Shown in pieces: positions 1-8,446 of a DNA stretch of 54,704 nucleotides; position 1 is the first letter of the stretch; the number at the start of each line of letters is the position of its first letter. The DNA comes from Rhodospirillaceae bacterium. GTDB lineage: Bacteria; Pseudomonadota; Alphaproteobacteria; Rhodospirillales; Casp-alpha2. A model generated the notes under the pieces. The model was not told where the DNA came from, did no database searches, and was given only the letters and a program-made list of their open reading frames with translations. The stretch spans positions 1-54,704 of the forward strand of contig JAERTE010000025.1 of assembly GCA_016845145.1 (NCBI GenBank), given 5' to 3'. The position numbers and the translations under genes are program-made.

Positions 1-119
1 GCCATCATGGCGGTCACGAAATCGGCGTAGGCGATCTTCCACGCGCCGCCATGAGCGCCGCCGTGGCCCTTGTTGATCTTCTTGATGATGATCGTTTGTC
101 CGCCGGCTTCGTCAGCCAT
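1..119 (-). CDS. motB: Flagellar motor stator protein MotB, N-terminal fragment
   Basis: Only the first 39 codons lie in the window; the gene runs off the left edge. The visible N-terminus is basic, has a GHGGAHGGAWKIAYADF stretch and continues into VTAMMA. This is the characteristic start of MotB just before its single membrane helix, which carries the proton-accepting aspartate (outside the window). MotB is the peptidoglycan-anchored half of the stator that drives flagellar rotation. The ATG lies 24 bases after the motA stop, in the usual motA-motB order. The identification rests on the conserved N-terminus and the partner gene. Confidence 0.9.
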   Translation of the reverse strand, partial: MADEAGGQTIIIKKINKGHGGAHGGAWKIAYADFVTAMM

Positions 120-143
120 GATCCTCTATCCGACCTAAATCAG

Positions 144-1004
144 CTACCCGACAGCGGGCAGATTCTGGGTCATTTCCTCGACTTCGGCGAATGTCGGCCG
201 GTTGTTCGAGGAAAGACATTTGCGGGCGAATTCCACCGATACCTGCGGTGCGTACCCTTGCATATGGCCCATCAAGCCAACTTTGATGCACAGCATGTAA
301 TGCGAATCGGCATCATAGGTGGCTTGCAGGTTGGCGGCGATCGGCGCCAAAAGGCCGTAAGACATCAAAATCCCGCTAAACGTACCCACCAAGGCGGCGG
401 CGATCAGGCCACCCAATACCTCCGGCGGCTCGGTAATGGAGCTCATGGTGACGATAACACCGAGCACGGCGGCCACAATGCCGAGTGCCGGTACCGCATC
501 TGCGAAAACCTGGTAGGCATTGGAAATTGCATGCAGTTCGGCGTGATGGTTATCAAGCTCTTGGTCCATGACCGCTTCGATCTCATGCGGCGTGCCGGCG
601 CCCAGCGTCAGCAGCCGCAGATAATCGCAAAAGAACTCGACCGCGTGATGGTCATGTTGGAATTTCGGAAAATGGCCGAACAGCGCGCTGTCATGCGGGT
701 TCTCAACATGACTTTCGAGCGCCAGGTCGCCTTTCGATTTCGCCAGCTTGAACGTCGCGTACAATACGCCCAATAACTCGACATAAGCGTCCTTGTTGTA
801 GCTGGGGCCTTTGACCAACGTCCCCATGGCGCCACCGGCACCCTTTAGAACCGGCATTGGGTTCGCCACGATAAAGGCGCCGATACCGGCGCCAATGATG
901 ATGACAAATTCGATGGGTTGCCAAAGAATCCCCAGGTCCCCGTGAACGGAATACCCCCCGAACACACAACCGAACACAATGACTAAGCCGATGATTGCAA
1001 ACAT
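144..1004 (-). CDS. motA: Flagellar motor stator protein MotA
   Basis: A 286-residue membrane protein of normal MotA length. It opens with a hydrophobic helix (about residues 2-20) and a second one (about 28-48). A long charged cytoplasmic loop follows (about 65-165), then two more helices (about 170-190 and 200-222) with the PALGIVAAVLGVI and GTFSGILMSYG signatures of MotA/TolQ/ExbB-type stators. With MotB it forms the ion channel that converts proton flow into flagellar torque in the inner membrane. motB follows 24 bases downstream on the same strand. No promoter was recognised in the 221 bases between this start and the divergent methyltransferase gene. Confidence 0.95.
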   Translation of the reverse strand: MFAIIGLVIVFGCVFGGYSVHGDLGILWQPIEFVIIIGAGIGAFIVANPMPVLKGAGGAMGTLVKGPSYNKDAYVELLGVLYATFKLAKSKGDLALESHVENPHDSALFGHFPKFQHDHHAVEFFCDYLRLLTLGAGTPHEIEAVMDQELDNHHAELHAISNAYQVFADAVPALGIVAAVLGVIVTMSSITEPPEVLGGLIAAALVGTFSGILMSYGLLAPIAANLQATYDADSHYMLCIKVGLMGHMQGYAPQVSVEFARKCLSSNNRPTFAEVEEMTQNLPAVG

Positions 1005-1225
1005 ATTATTTCGTTATCTATCCGTCTGTCGTGACATCAACCTGACATCTCGCCGAGCACTCGCAGACTCTGGCGTTTTTTGCTTGAGACTTCAAGGATT
1101 ACTGGCCTTTTCCCCATCCAACATACTGTTTAGCGCATTTTTGCCGTTTACGGAATCCCTCTTATACCGCACGATCCCGCACAATTACCCGAATCGGTGA
1201 TACGGAAATACGGGAATCCAACACG
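1005..1225. other. Divergent intergenic region, motA / methyltransferase
   Basis: This 221-base gap separates the divergent starts of motA (minus strand) and the membrane methyltransferase (plus strand), so it should carry two promoters. I see no confident sigma-70 or sigma-28 pair, no hairpin and no open reading frame with a ribosome binding site. Confidence 0.3.
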
Positions 1226-2017
1226 ATGAGCGGCCCGACCGACGAAAATAGGCCTCTACAGTCAACCCGCGCGCCGGTGCTGACGGCTTTAGCCGCACAG
1301 GCTGTGGCATTCATCATTGGTTTCGGATTGGCGATGGTGGCACGTCGGAGTGGCCTTCCAGGTGTTGATTTGCCGCTGATTTTGGCAGGGCAGGGTATCA
1401 TTGCCGCTGTATTGGGATTGAAATGGGGGTTGCCCCGATGGTGGGTTCCCTTGCAATTGGTGCTGCCTGGTGCCGCCGGCGCGGCTCTGATGCTGGGTCT
1501 GCCGTCTTGGGTGTTTTTGGCGATATTTGCGGTTTTGGCCTTGGTGTTTTGGAATGCATCAGACCAACGGGTGCCATTGTATTTGAGCAATCGGAAAACC
1601 TGGGCCGCATTGGCGCAATTGATGCCCGCCGACGACAGCCGTTTCATCGATATCGGTTGCGGGATCGGCGGCACGTTGACGTCTCTGGCAAAGGCAAAGC
1701 CGAATGCCGCCATTACCGGAATCGAGTCCGCACCATTACCTTTTGCCCTGGCATGGATGCGGGTCAAAATATCCGGGCTGAAGAATATCGAACTGATTTA
1801 CGGTGATTTCTGGAAACTCGACCTCAAGGCCTATGATGTCGTTTACGCATTTTTATCGCCGGCACCAATGCCCGCCCTGCATGAAAAGGCACGGGCGGAA
1901 ATGAAATCCGGTTCACGCTTGATCAGCAATTCTTTCACGGTGCCCGAGAACCCACCCAACGAAACCCACACGCTCGACGACCGTCGTGGCACGCAATTGC
2001 TGGTATGGCGTATATAG
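1226..2017 (+). CDS. Membrane-anchored class I SAM-dependent methyltransferase-like protein
   Basis: A 263-residue protein in two parts. The first ~115 residues hold about four hydrophobic helices (around 18-40, 48-66, 70-88 and 90-108). From about residue 130 a Rossmann methyltransferase fold begins: FIDIGCGIGGTL (about 140-151) is motif I, the acidic end of the next strand is ITGIES, and VVYAFLSP is the motif IV strand. The acceptor cannot be told. A membrane domain fused in front of the catalytic domain suggests a lipid, quinone or membrane-protein substrate, which is inference. It stands alone: motA is divergent upstream, and the PAS-phosphatase starts 93 bases downstream. Confidence 0.7.
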   Translation: MSGPTDENRPLQSTRAPVLTALAAQAVAFIIGFGLAMVARRSGLPGVDLPLILAGQGIIAAVLGLKWGLPRWWVPLQLVLPGAAGAALMLGLPSWVFLAIFAVLALVFWNASDQRVPLYLSNRKTWAALAQLMPADDSRFIDIGCGIGGTLTSLAKAKPNAAITGIESAPLPFALAWMRVKISGLKNIELIYGDFWKLDLKAYDVVYAFLSPAPMPALHEKARAEMKSGSRLISNSFTVPENPPNETHTLDDRRGTQLLVWRI

Positions 2018-2110
2018 AGGAAAACACTCGGAAACATTGCGTCCCCACAATCTAAGTCCGATAATCGTAACCGAGCACTGGCACGATATTGGGGAATCGG
2101 TCGTTTACAT

Positions 2111-4795
2111 ATGTTCAACCTGGCTTTGATCGGCGAGAAAGTATTTCGGGACGGTTCCGACCCGATGCTGATTGAAGATCTGGACGGCATTGTGGTCGAG
2201 ATGAACCGAGAAGCCGAACGCGCCTACGGGTGGTCTCGGGGCGACCTGATCGGCAAGCCCATTACCACCATTGTTCCTCCCAACCGCCACGACCAAGCGC
2301 GGGAATTGCTGGCGCGCTGTATAGCCGGCGAGGACGTGCGCAATATCGAAGGCCTGCGCATTACCAAACAAGGTTTGGTCATACCGGTGCTGGTGACGCT
2401 GTCATTGCTCAAGGATGAAAACAACGAACCTCTGGGCATCGCCACCAACGCCGCGGACATGAGCGCGTTCAAGGCCTCGGAAAAGAAATTGGCGCAGATG
2501 TCCAAGGTGTTTCAAGACGGTGCCGATCCGATGTTGATCGAAGACCTCGAAGGCGTTGTCACAGAGATGAACCACGAGGCCGAGCGCGCTTACGGATGGG
2601 CACGTGACGAGTTGATCGGGAAACCCATCAAGACCATTGTGCCACCTGAACGCCATGGTCAAGCCGATGCCTTGCTGATGCGCTGCAGGGACGGCAAGGA
2701 TGTCCGAAATGTGGAAGGGCTCCGGGTTACACGTACCGGCCGGGTTGTGCCGGTGTTGCTGACATTGTCGTTGCTTCGTGATGAAAACGGCGACCCGATG
2801 GGCATCGCGTCAATCGCCGCCGATATCAGCACCTTAAAACAAGCGGAATCAGCATCGGCACAAATGTCGAAGGTATTCAGAGACGGCTCTGATCCCATGT
2901 TGATTGAAGACTTGGGTGGCATTGTCATTGAGATGAACCACGAGGCCGAAAGGGCCTATGGATGGTCTCGAGACGAGTTGATCGGCAAACCCATCAAAAC
3001 GATTGTGCCGCCGGATCGCCATGCACAGGCTGATGAATTGTTGGTTCGCTGCCGGTCCGGTGAAGAGATCCGCAATATTGAAGGAGTTCGCGTCACGCGG
3101 GACGGCCGTGAAATTCCTGTTCTATTGACGCTGTCCTTACTTCGCAACGAAGACGGCGACCCCACCAGCATTGCCACAAATGCCGCTGATATTACTGCGC
3201 GCAAACAAGCAGAAGCCGACTCAGCGCGGATGTCCAAAGTCTTCCAGGACGGCTCGGTTCCGATGATCATCGAAGACCTCGATGGTATTGTCATCGACAT
3301 GAACCAAGAGGCCGAACGGGCTTATGGTTGGTCGCGCGACGAATTGATCGGAAAGCCGATCAAGACCATTGTGCCGAAATGGCGGCATCATCAGGCCGAT
3401 GAGTTGCTGGTCAGGTGCAGAGCGGGCGAAGAAGTGCGAAACATCGACGGCGTTCGTGTTGATAAGGGCGGACTGGAAAAGCCGATCTTACTGACCTTGT
3501 CCCTGCTACGCGATGAAAATGGTGCACCTATTGGCATCGCTAGCAATGCCGCCGATATCACCGCGCTCAAACAAGCAGAAGCGGAACTGCTGCGACATAA
3601 AGAGCACTTGGAAGAATTGGTAACCGAGCGCACGAAAAAATTGGAAGAAACTCACCGTTACCTGGAGATGGCGCTTGAGAACATGCCGGGCGCGATGTGG
3701 GTGGTGGATCCGGAGTTGAAATTCGCATTGCTCAACGATCAGTACAGGGCGCTCTATGGCCACGATAGTGATCTGGCCAAGGCAGGCAATTCGGTGGAGC
3801 CGATCATCCGACATGAGATTGAATTGGGCAGAATGGGGGATGCAGATTTCGATGAAACCCTTCGCCAACGCTTGGACTCATTCAAGACGACGGGATTGGA
3901 AGTGTTTGAAGATCGCGGCGCTGACGGCCGCTATCTGCACCTGTTGCGCCGTCATGCCGGGGATGGGTTTACGGTTTCAGTCGCGACCGACATAACTGAA
4001 CTGAAAATTGCCGAGTTGGCCCTGGAAAAAGCGCATGATCTCATCACCGAAGGTATAGGTTATGCCAGCCGCATTCAGCGTTCATTGCTGCCCACCCCTG
4101 AAGCCTTGAGCGAGGCATTCGCCGATTATGCCGTGATTTGGGAACCGAAAGATCAAGTCGGCGGAGATATCTATCTGCTGCGCGAAACACCCGTCGGCCG
4201 AATGTTGATGGTTGCTGACTGCACTGGCCACGGGGTACCGGGTGCATTCATGACCATCATCGTAACTGGCGCCTTCGATCAAGCGCTAACGGAGACCCCC
4301 CTCGGCAAACCGGCCCAATTGCTGACCCGCATCAACCAGATTGTCAAAGCGATCCTGGGTCAGTACGACGCCACCAGTGAATCCGACGACGGCTTCGAAT
4401 GCGGGCTATGTCTGATCGAGAGACAGACAGAGAGAATTACGTTCGCCGGCGCACGTTTTGAACTCTGGAGCATCAACGGCGCGGATATATCGATCACCAA
4501 GGGGGATAGAGCCGGGATTGGTTATTGTCGGACGGACGTGGATTTCCCCTTCACCAACCAGATCATCATCGTCGAAGAGGGCGACGTTTTTTATCTGACT
4601 TCCGACGGCCTGATCGACCAGATCGGCGGTCCGAAACGGCGCTCATTCGGCAAACGCCGCCTCAAGCAGATCATTCTCGACTACTCACGCATGAGCATGG
4701 CGGTCCAGGCAACGCATATCCAGCGCGCTTTTGAAGAGTATCAGCACAATGAAGAGCGGCGCGACGACATCACCCTGGTCGGATTTCAGTTATAA
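2111..4795 (+). CDS. Multi-PAS sensor with C-terminal SpoIIE/PP2C-type serine phosphatase
   Basis: An 894-residue soluble signalling protein. Residues 10-497 are four consecutive PAS domains, each exactly 122 residues long and strikingly alike (each contains EAERAYGW, then GKP and the IVP turn; each ends AAD followed by a Lys/Ala-rich linker). A charged coiled coil (about 498-520) precedes a fifth, divergent PAS domain (about 520-640). Residues 651-894 form a SpoIIE/RsbU-type PP2C phosphatase with metal-binding acids in VGGD (686), ADCTGHG (703), SDG (832) and DDIT (885-886). Such phosphatases usually act on anti-sigma antagonists of the STAS type; none is encoded nearby. There is no membrane segment, so the cue should be cytoplasmic. 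The start is an ATG with a weak ribosome binding site. Confidence 0.9.
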   Translation: MFNLALIGEKVFRDGSDPMLIEDLDGIVVEMNREAERAYGWSRGDLIGKPITTIVPPNRHDQARELLARCIAGEDVRNIEGLRITKQGLVIPVLVTLSLLKDENNEPLGIATNAADMSAFKASEKKLAQMSKVFQDGADPMLIEDLEGVVTEMNHEAERAYGWARDELIGKPIKTIVPPERHGQADALLMRCRDGKDVRNVEGLRVTRTGRVVPVLLTLSLLRDENGDPMGIASIAADISTLKQAESASAQMSKVFRDGSDPMLIEDLGGIVIEMNHEAERAYGWSRDELIGKPIKTIVPPDRHAQADELLVRCRSGEEIRNIEGVRVTRDGREIPVLLTLSLLRNEDGDPTSIATNAADITARKQAEADSARMSKVFQDGSVPMIIEDLDGIVIDMNQEAERAYGWSRDELIGKPIKTIVPKWRHHQADELLVRCRAGEEVRNIDGVRVDKGGLEKPILLTLSLLRDENGAPIGIASNAADITALKQAEAELLRHKEHLEELVTERTKKLEETHRYLEMALENMPGAMWVVDPELKFALLNDQYRALYGHDSDLAKAGNSVEPIIRHEIELGRMGDADFDETLRQRLDSFKTTGLEVFEDRGADGRYLHLLRRHAGDGFTVSVATDITELKIAELALEKAHDLITEGIGYASRIQRSLLPTPEALSEAFADYAVIWEPKDQVGGDIYLLRETPVGRMLMVADCTGHGVPGAFMTIIVTGAFDQALTETPLGKPAQLLTRINQIVKAILGQYDATSESDDGFECGLCLIERQTERITFAGARFELWSINGADISITKGDRAGIGYCRTDVDFPFTNQIIIVEEGDVFYLTSDGLIDQIGGPKRRSFGKRRLKQIILDYSRMSMAVQATHIQRAFEEYQHNEERRDDITLVGFQL
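2138..3603 (+). repeat. Four tandem in-frame 366-bp PAS-coding repeats
   Basis: Units begin at 2138, 2504, 2870 and 3236. Each is 366 bases (122 codons) and opens with a Lys-Val-Phe codon triplet directly after a Met-Ser at the end of the unit before; spacing is invariant with no indels. Protein identity between units is high, while many codons differ at third positions. That pattern fits internal duplication followed by selection on the protein, not a very recent or artefactual duplication. Confidence 0.9.
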
Positions 4796-4798
4796 AAT

Positions 4799-6028
4799 CT
4801 AGACTTCGCGCCCCAACACGGACGCCTCGAACCCAGCGCTTTCCAAGGCTCTCATAATCTCATCCACATGCCCCTGGTCGCGAGTTTCCACAGTAATGTC
4901 CAAATCCGCCGCTTTCAGCGCAACATCCGCCAACAAACGTTGATGTTCGACCTCGACAATATTGCCGCGCGCATCGCCGATGATTTGCGCCACCCGTGCC
5001 AATTGCCCGGGAATATCGGCGGTTACGACACGGATGCGCGCCAATTGGCCATCGCGGATAAGCCCGCGCATGATCACCATGGCCATCAGCCGCGCATCAA
5101 TGTTGCCCCCCGACAACACAACGCCCACTCGTTTGCCCCGGAACCGCTCAGGCGCCGCCAACAGGGCAGCCAACGATGCCGCGCCTGCTCCCTCGGCCAC
5201 GGTTTTCTCGACGTTGAAATAGAGCCCGATAGCGCGCTCGATCTGGTCTTCAGAGACACTCATGACATGGTTTACGTGATCTCGGATAATCGGAAGTGTC
5301 TGTTCCCCCGGCGATTTGACAGCGATGCCCTCGGCCACGGTCATGCCTTTATATTGGCCTGTGCGCCCGGCCAATGCGTCTTGGGTGGAGGCATAAAGTT
5401 CCGCTTCGACACCAATGATTTCGATACTCGGGCTAAGTGCGCGCGCCGCGATGCTGATGCCGGAGATCAAGCCGCCGCCGCCAATAGGAACAACGAGCAC
5501 ATCGAGCCCATCCAAGCCCTGATCTGCCATGTCCTCCAGCATCTCAATTCCGACCGTGCCCTGACCCGCGACAATCGCCTCGTCGTCGAACGGATGGACG
5601 AACGTCAAGCCGCCGCTTTCAGCCAATCTATCGGCTTCTGCAATGCCGTCGGCGATGGTCTCTCCGACCAAAACCACCTTGGCGCCAAAAGCCCGGGTGT
5701 GGCTGACTTTGTTGAACGGTGTCGTTTCCGGCATCACGATCGTCGCCGGAATCCCCAACCGTTGGGCATGGTACGCGACACCTTGGGCATGGTTGCCCGC
5801 CGATATGGCGATGACCCCGGCGGCACGTTCCGCGTCAGTCAACTGCGAGAGCTTATTGAGCGCGCCGCGCTCCTTAAACGACGCCGTGAACTGCTGGTTC
5901 TCGAATTTGACGAATACCGCAGCCCCGGTGATTGCCGACAACGTCGCCGAATGGCTGATCGGCGTTCGCTCAACCTGATTGGAAATACGCGCATGGGCAG
6001 CGCGGATATGGTCAATAGTCACACTCAT
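4799..6028 (-). CDS. ilvA: Threonine ammonia-lyase (threonine dehydratase) with C-terminal ACT domain
   Basis: A 409-residue fold-type II PLP enzyme that converts L-threonine to 2-oxobutanoate and ammonia, the first step towards isoleucine or a catabolic route. The PLP lysine sits in SFKERGALNKL near residue 50, the SAGNHAQGVA loop follows, and the phosphate-binding glycine loop is VPIGGGGLISG. From about residue 325 an ACT-type regulatory domain is visible. The length fits the single-ACT form often called ilvA or tdcB. I prefer the ATG at 6028 (MSVTIDHIRAAH) over one 12 codons upstream because family members begin there. The preceding gene converges on it with a 3-base gap. Confidence 0.9.
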   Translation of the reverse strand: MSVTIDHIRAAHARISNQVERTPISHSATLSAITGAAVFVKFENQQFTASFKERGALNKLSQLTDAERAAGVIAISAGNHAQGVAYHAQRLGIPATIVMPETTPFNKVSHTRAFGAKVVLVGETIADGIAEADRLAESGGLTFVHPFDDEAIVAGQGTVGIEMLEDMADQGLDGLDVLVVPIGGGGLISGISIAARALSPSIEIIGVEAELYASTQDALAGRTGQYKGMTVAEGIAVKSPGEQTLPIIRDHVNHVMSVSEDQIERAIGLYFNVEKTVAEGAGAASLAALLAAPERFRGKRVGVVLSGGNIDARLMAMVIMRGLIRDGQLARIRVVTADIPGQLARVAQIIGDARGNIVEVEHQRLLADVALKAADLDITVETRDQGHVDEIMRALESAGFEASVLGREV

Positions 6029-6067
6029 AGTCGCTTGGATACGCTTACCCGCAATAAGGCGCAATCG

Positions 6068-8248
6068 TTAATCCGTCCCGGCAGTCTCCGTATTGATGCG
6101 CTCCGTATCCGCCGGTTGGGATATCTGCGGCGTCGAGTCTGCGATCGGGATATCGACCCAAAATGTACTGCCGACGCCAACTTCGCTCTCGAAGCCAATA
6201 TTACCACCCATTTGTTCGACAAGAAGTTGGGATACGGTCAGTCCGATTCCGGTACCCTCGCGCGAGGTCATTGAGTTTGCATTCAAACGATGAAACATCT
6301 GAAAAACATGGGGTTGATCATTCACGGCAATGCCGACCCCGGTATCGGCAACGGTAATTCTATATTGCCCCTCTTGCGTCTCTACGCCATTGATCTCAAC
6401 GTGCCCGGCGTCACGATTGTACTGGATGGCGTTAGAAATGAGGTTCAGCAGCACCTGTTTCAGCCGCAATCGATCCGTCAATACATAGAAGGGCTGTGTC
6501 AAATCGAGGGTGCTCGTAATCTCAATACCGCGTGACTTGCCCAAAGAAGCGCTCAAAGCCATGCATTCGCCAAGAATTTCGAAGACGTCTACGGCTTCGA
6601 TTTCCAAATCCATTTCATGCGCCTCAATCTTGGCAAGATCGAGAACTTCGCTAACCAATTCAAGTAGGTGATTTCCCGCCGTAAGAATACTATCGACATA
6701 TTCGGTCTGGGATTTCGACAACTGGTCTTTTGGCGAATGTTGCATGAGTTGGGCAAACCCAAGCACCGCGTTTAACGGCGTGCGCAACTCGTGACTCATA
6801 GAGGCAAGGAACTCTGATTTGGCGCGGCTTGCCTCTTCAGCGCTTTCCTTGGCAAGCCGCATATCCATCTCGGCCCGTTTGCGGTCAGTGATGTCTTGAA
6901 CCAGCGCCAAGAAATAGTCGATTTCTCCCTCAGCATCACGAACACACTTAACGGCGATCGACGCGTCGATAACCTCTGCATCCTTGCGGATAAATCTCTT
7001 TTCCAGGCTGTATCCGTCTGATTCACCGCTAAGAACTCGATCGAATTGGGCCACATCAATTGCCAAGTCATCCGGATGGGTAATCTCGGTCCATGTGAGC
7101 GCATTCAACTCATCACGGGAATAACCAAGAATCTCACACAAACGATCGTTTACATGCACCCACCCTTTCTCGAGCGATGTCACCGCCATGCCGATCAATC
7201 CGAGTTCGAAATAGCGGCGAAAACGTTCCTCGCTCGCTTGCAAAGTCTCTTCAACTTTCTTGCGCTGTTTAATCTCGGCCTGCAGTTTGCGATTCCATAC
7301 GGAAAAAATCACGATCACCACGAGCGCCAATCCAACAACCCCGGCAACAACTTTCCACATCAACTCCCAATCAAACCCGTGCTCGAATCGGGTCGCGGTC
7401 CACTTGCGCCGTATGGCGATATGTTCATCGGGTTTCACGGATTGGACAACGCGTTCCATTATCCGCAGCAGCGCCGGATCGTCACTGCGCGTGCCGATGG
7501 CGAGGCGTGTTTTGAACTCCGTCGAACCGGTGATTTTAAGATTGCTGAGTTGCAGTTTCTGGATGTCATTCACAAGAACGTAAAGTGAGCCGATTTGCGC
7601 GTAGACCTCACCGCGCGACACCATTTCCAAGCCGTCTGTCACGGTACCGACATCGACAATACGTACGTTCGGATAATGCGCCCGAACTTGATGCTCGTAG
7701 ACATAGTCTTTCGGAACGGCCAGGGTCTTGCCCTTAATATCGTCAAGCCCGCTAAGAAACGGAACGTCCTGGGTTGTCACCAGGACGATCGGGGCCTCAA
7801 CGTAGGGCGTGGTGAAATTCAGAAACTCTCGGCGCTCGGGCGTGTCATTCAAAAGCGAAAAAATGTCGCATCGCCGTTGGCGCCCAAAAGTCAGGCTTTC
7901 CGTCCAGGACTCGGTTTTGACCAGTTCGATCGGTTTGCTTAAACGTTTTTCAAAGATCGCAAAATAGTCGGCCGACATCCCGACATGCCGGCCTTGCTCA
8001 TCGAATTTTTCATAAGGCATCCAATCGGGGTCAATACACATACGGATCGGCCCCCGTGCGTTCAGATAGGCGCGCTCAGACTCGCTCCATTGCAATGCTT
8101 CGTCGTCTGCCCCCTGTGCTGCGACGCTTGTTGCTAAAACAGTACCTACCAGCATCAGTCGGGCGACATTCGAGATGAAATCACCCTTGAGAACAAAATT
8201 TCCCAAGGGGTCTCGCCGTTTTAATTTGTATGCGCGCCTGTTGTGCAA
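6068..8248 (-). CDS. BvgS-like sensor histidine kinase with periplasmic SBP_bac_3 domain and PAS
   Basis: A 726-residue sensor kinase. A basic N-terminus and hydrophobic segment (about 28-45) export a periplasmic solute-binding domain of the amino-acid-binding (SBP_bac_3) type (about 65-285), followed by one membrane helix (about 298-317). A short coiled coil and a PAS domain (about 340-460) lead to the HisKA domain with the phospho-acceptor His486 in SHELRTPLN. The ATPase domain has the N box NLISNAIQY (602-610), DTGVGI (635-640) and GTGIGL (665-670). Unlike BvgS/EvgS there is no receiver or HPt domain, and no response regulator gene lies nearby. The ligand is unknown; the fold suggests an amino acid or other small solute. 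Confidence 0.9.
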   Translation of the reverse strand: MHNRRAYKLKRRDPLGNFVLKGDFISNVARLMLVGTVLATSVAAQGADDEALQWSESERAYLNARGPIRMCIDPDWMPYEKFDEQGRHVGMSADYFAIFEKRLSKPIELVKTESWTESLTFGRQRRCDIFSLLNDTPERREFLNFTTPYVEAPIVLVTTQDVPFLSGLDDIKGKTLAVPKDYVYEHQVRAHYPNVRIVDVGTVTDGLEMVSRGEVYAQIGSLYVLVNDIQKLQLSNLKITGSTEFKTRLAIGTRSDDPALLRIMERVVQSVKPDEHIAIRRKWTATRFEHGFDWELMWKVVAGVVGLALVVIVIFSVWNRKLQAEIKQRKKVEETLQASEERFRRYFELGLIGMAVTSLEKGWVHVNDRLCEILGYSRDELNALTWTEITHPDDLAIDVAQFDRVLSGESDGYSLEKRFIRKDAEVIDASIAVKCVRDAEGEIDYFLALVQDITDRKRAEMDMRLAKESAEEASRAKSEFLASMSHELRTPLNAVLGFAQLMQHSPKDQLSKSQTEYVDSILTAGNHLLELVSEVLDLAKIEAHEMDLEIEAVDVFEILGECMALSASLGKSRGIEITSTLDLTQPFYVLTDRLRLKQVLLNLISNAIQYNRDAGHVEINGVETQEGQYRITVADTGVGIAVNDQPHVFQMFHRLNANSMTSREGTGIGLTVSQLLVEQMGGNIGFESEVGVGSTFWVDIPIADSTPQISQPADTERINTETAGTD

Positions 8249-8446
8249 ATAAACGCCTCATTCTCCACCGGTGTAATTCCCGAAATTACTATATCGAAAG
8301 TCCTGCTGGTTCGCACTCGAATTTATGCACTCAGCACAGACAGGAGCGTGCTTTCCGGCGCCTACAAAGAACCCTTGAAGGCGGATGAATTTGACCTGCG
8401 TGGTCGCTTTGCCCATGATTTCCAAAACGCTAAGGCAGGAGACGGC

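Noticed and set aside
8243..8446. Upstream in-frame extension of the acyl-CoA dehydrogenase
   Set aside because: The extra 68 codons show no family similarity, while ATG 8447 has AGGAG and gives normal length.
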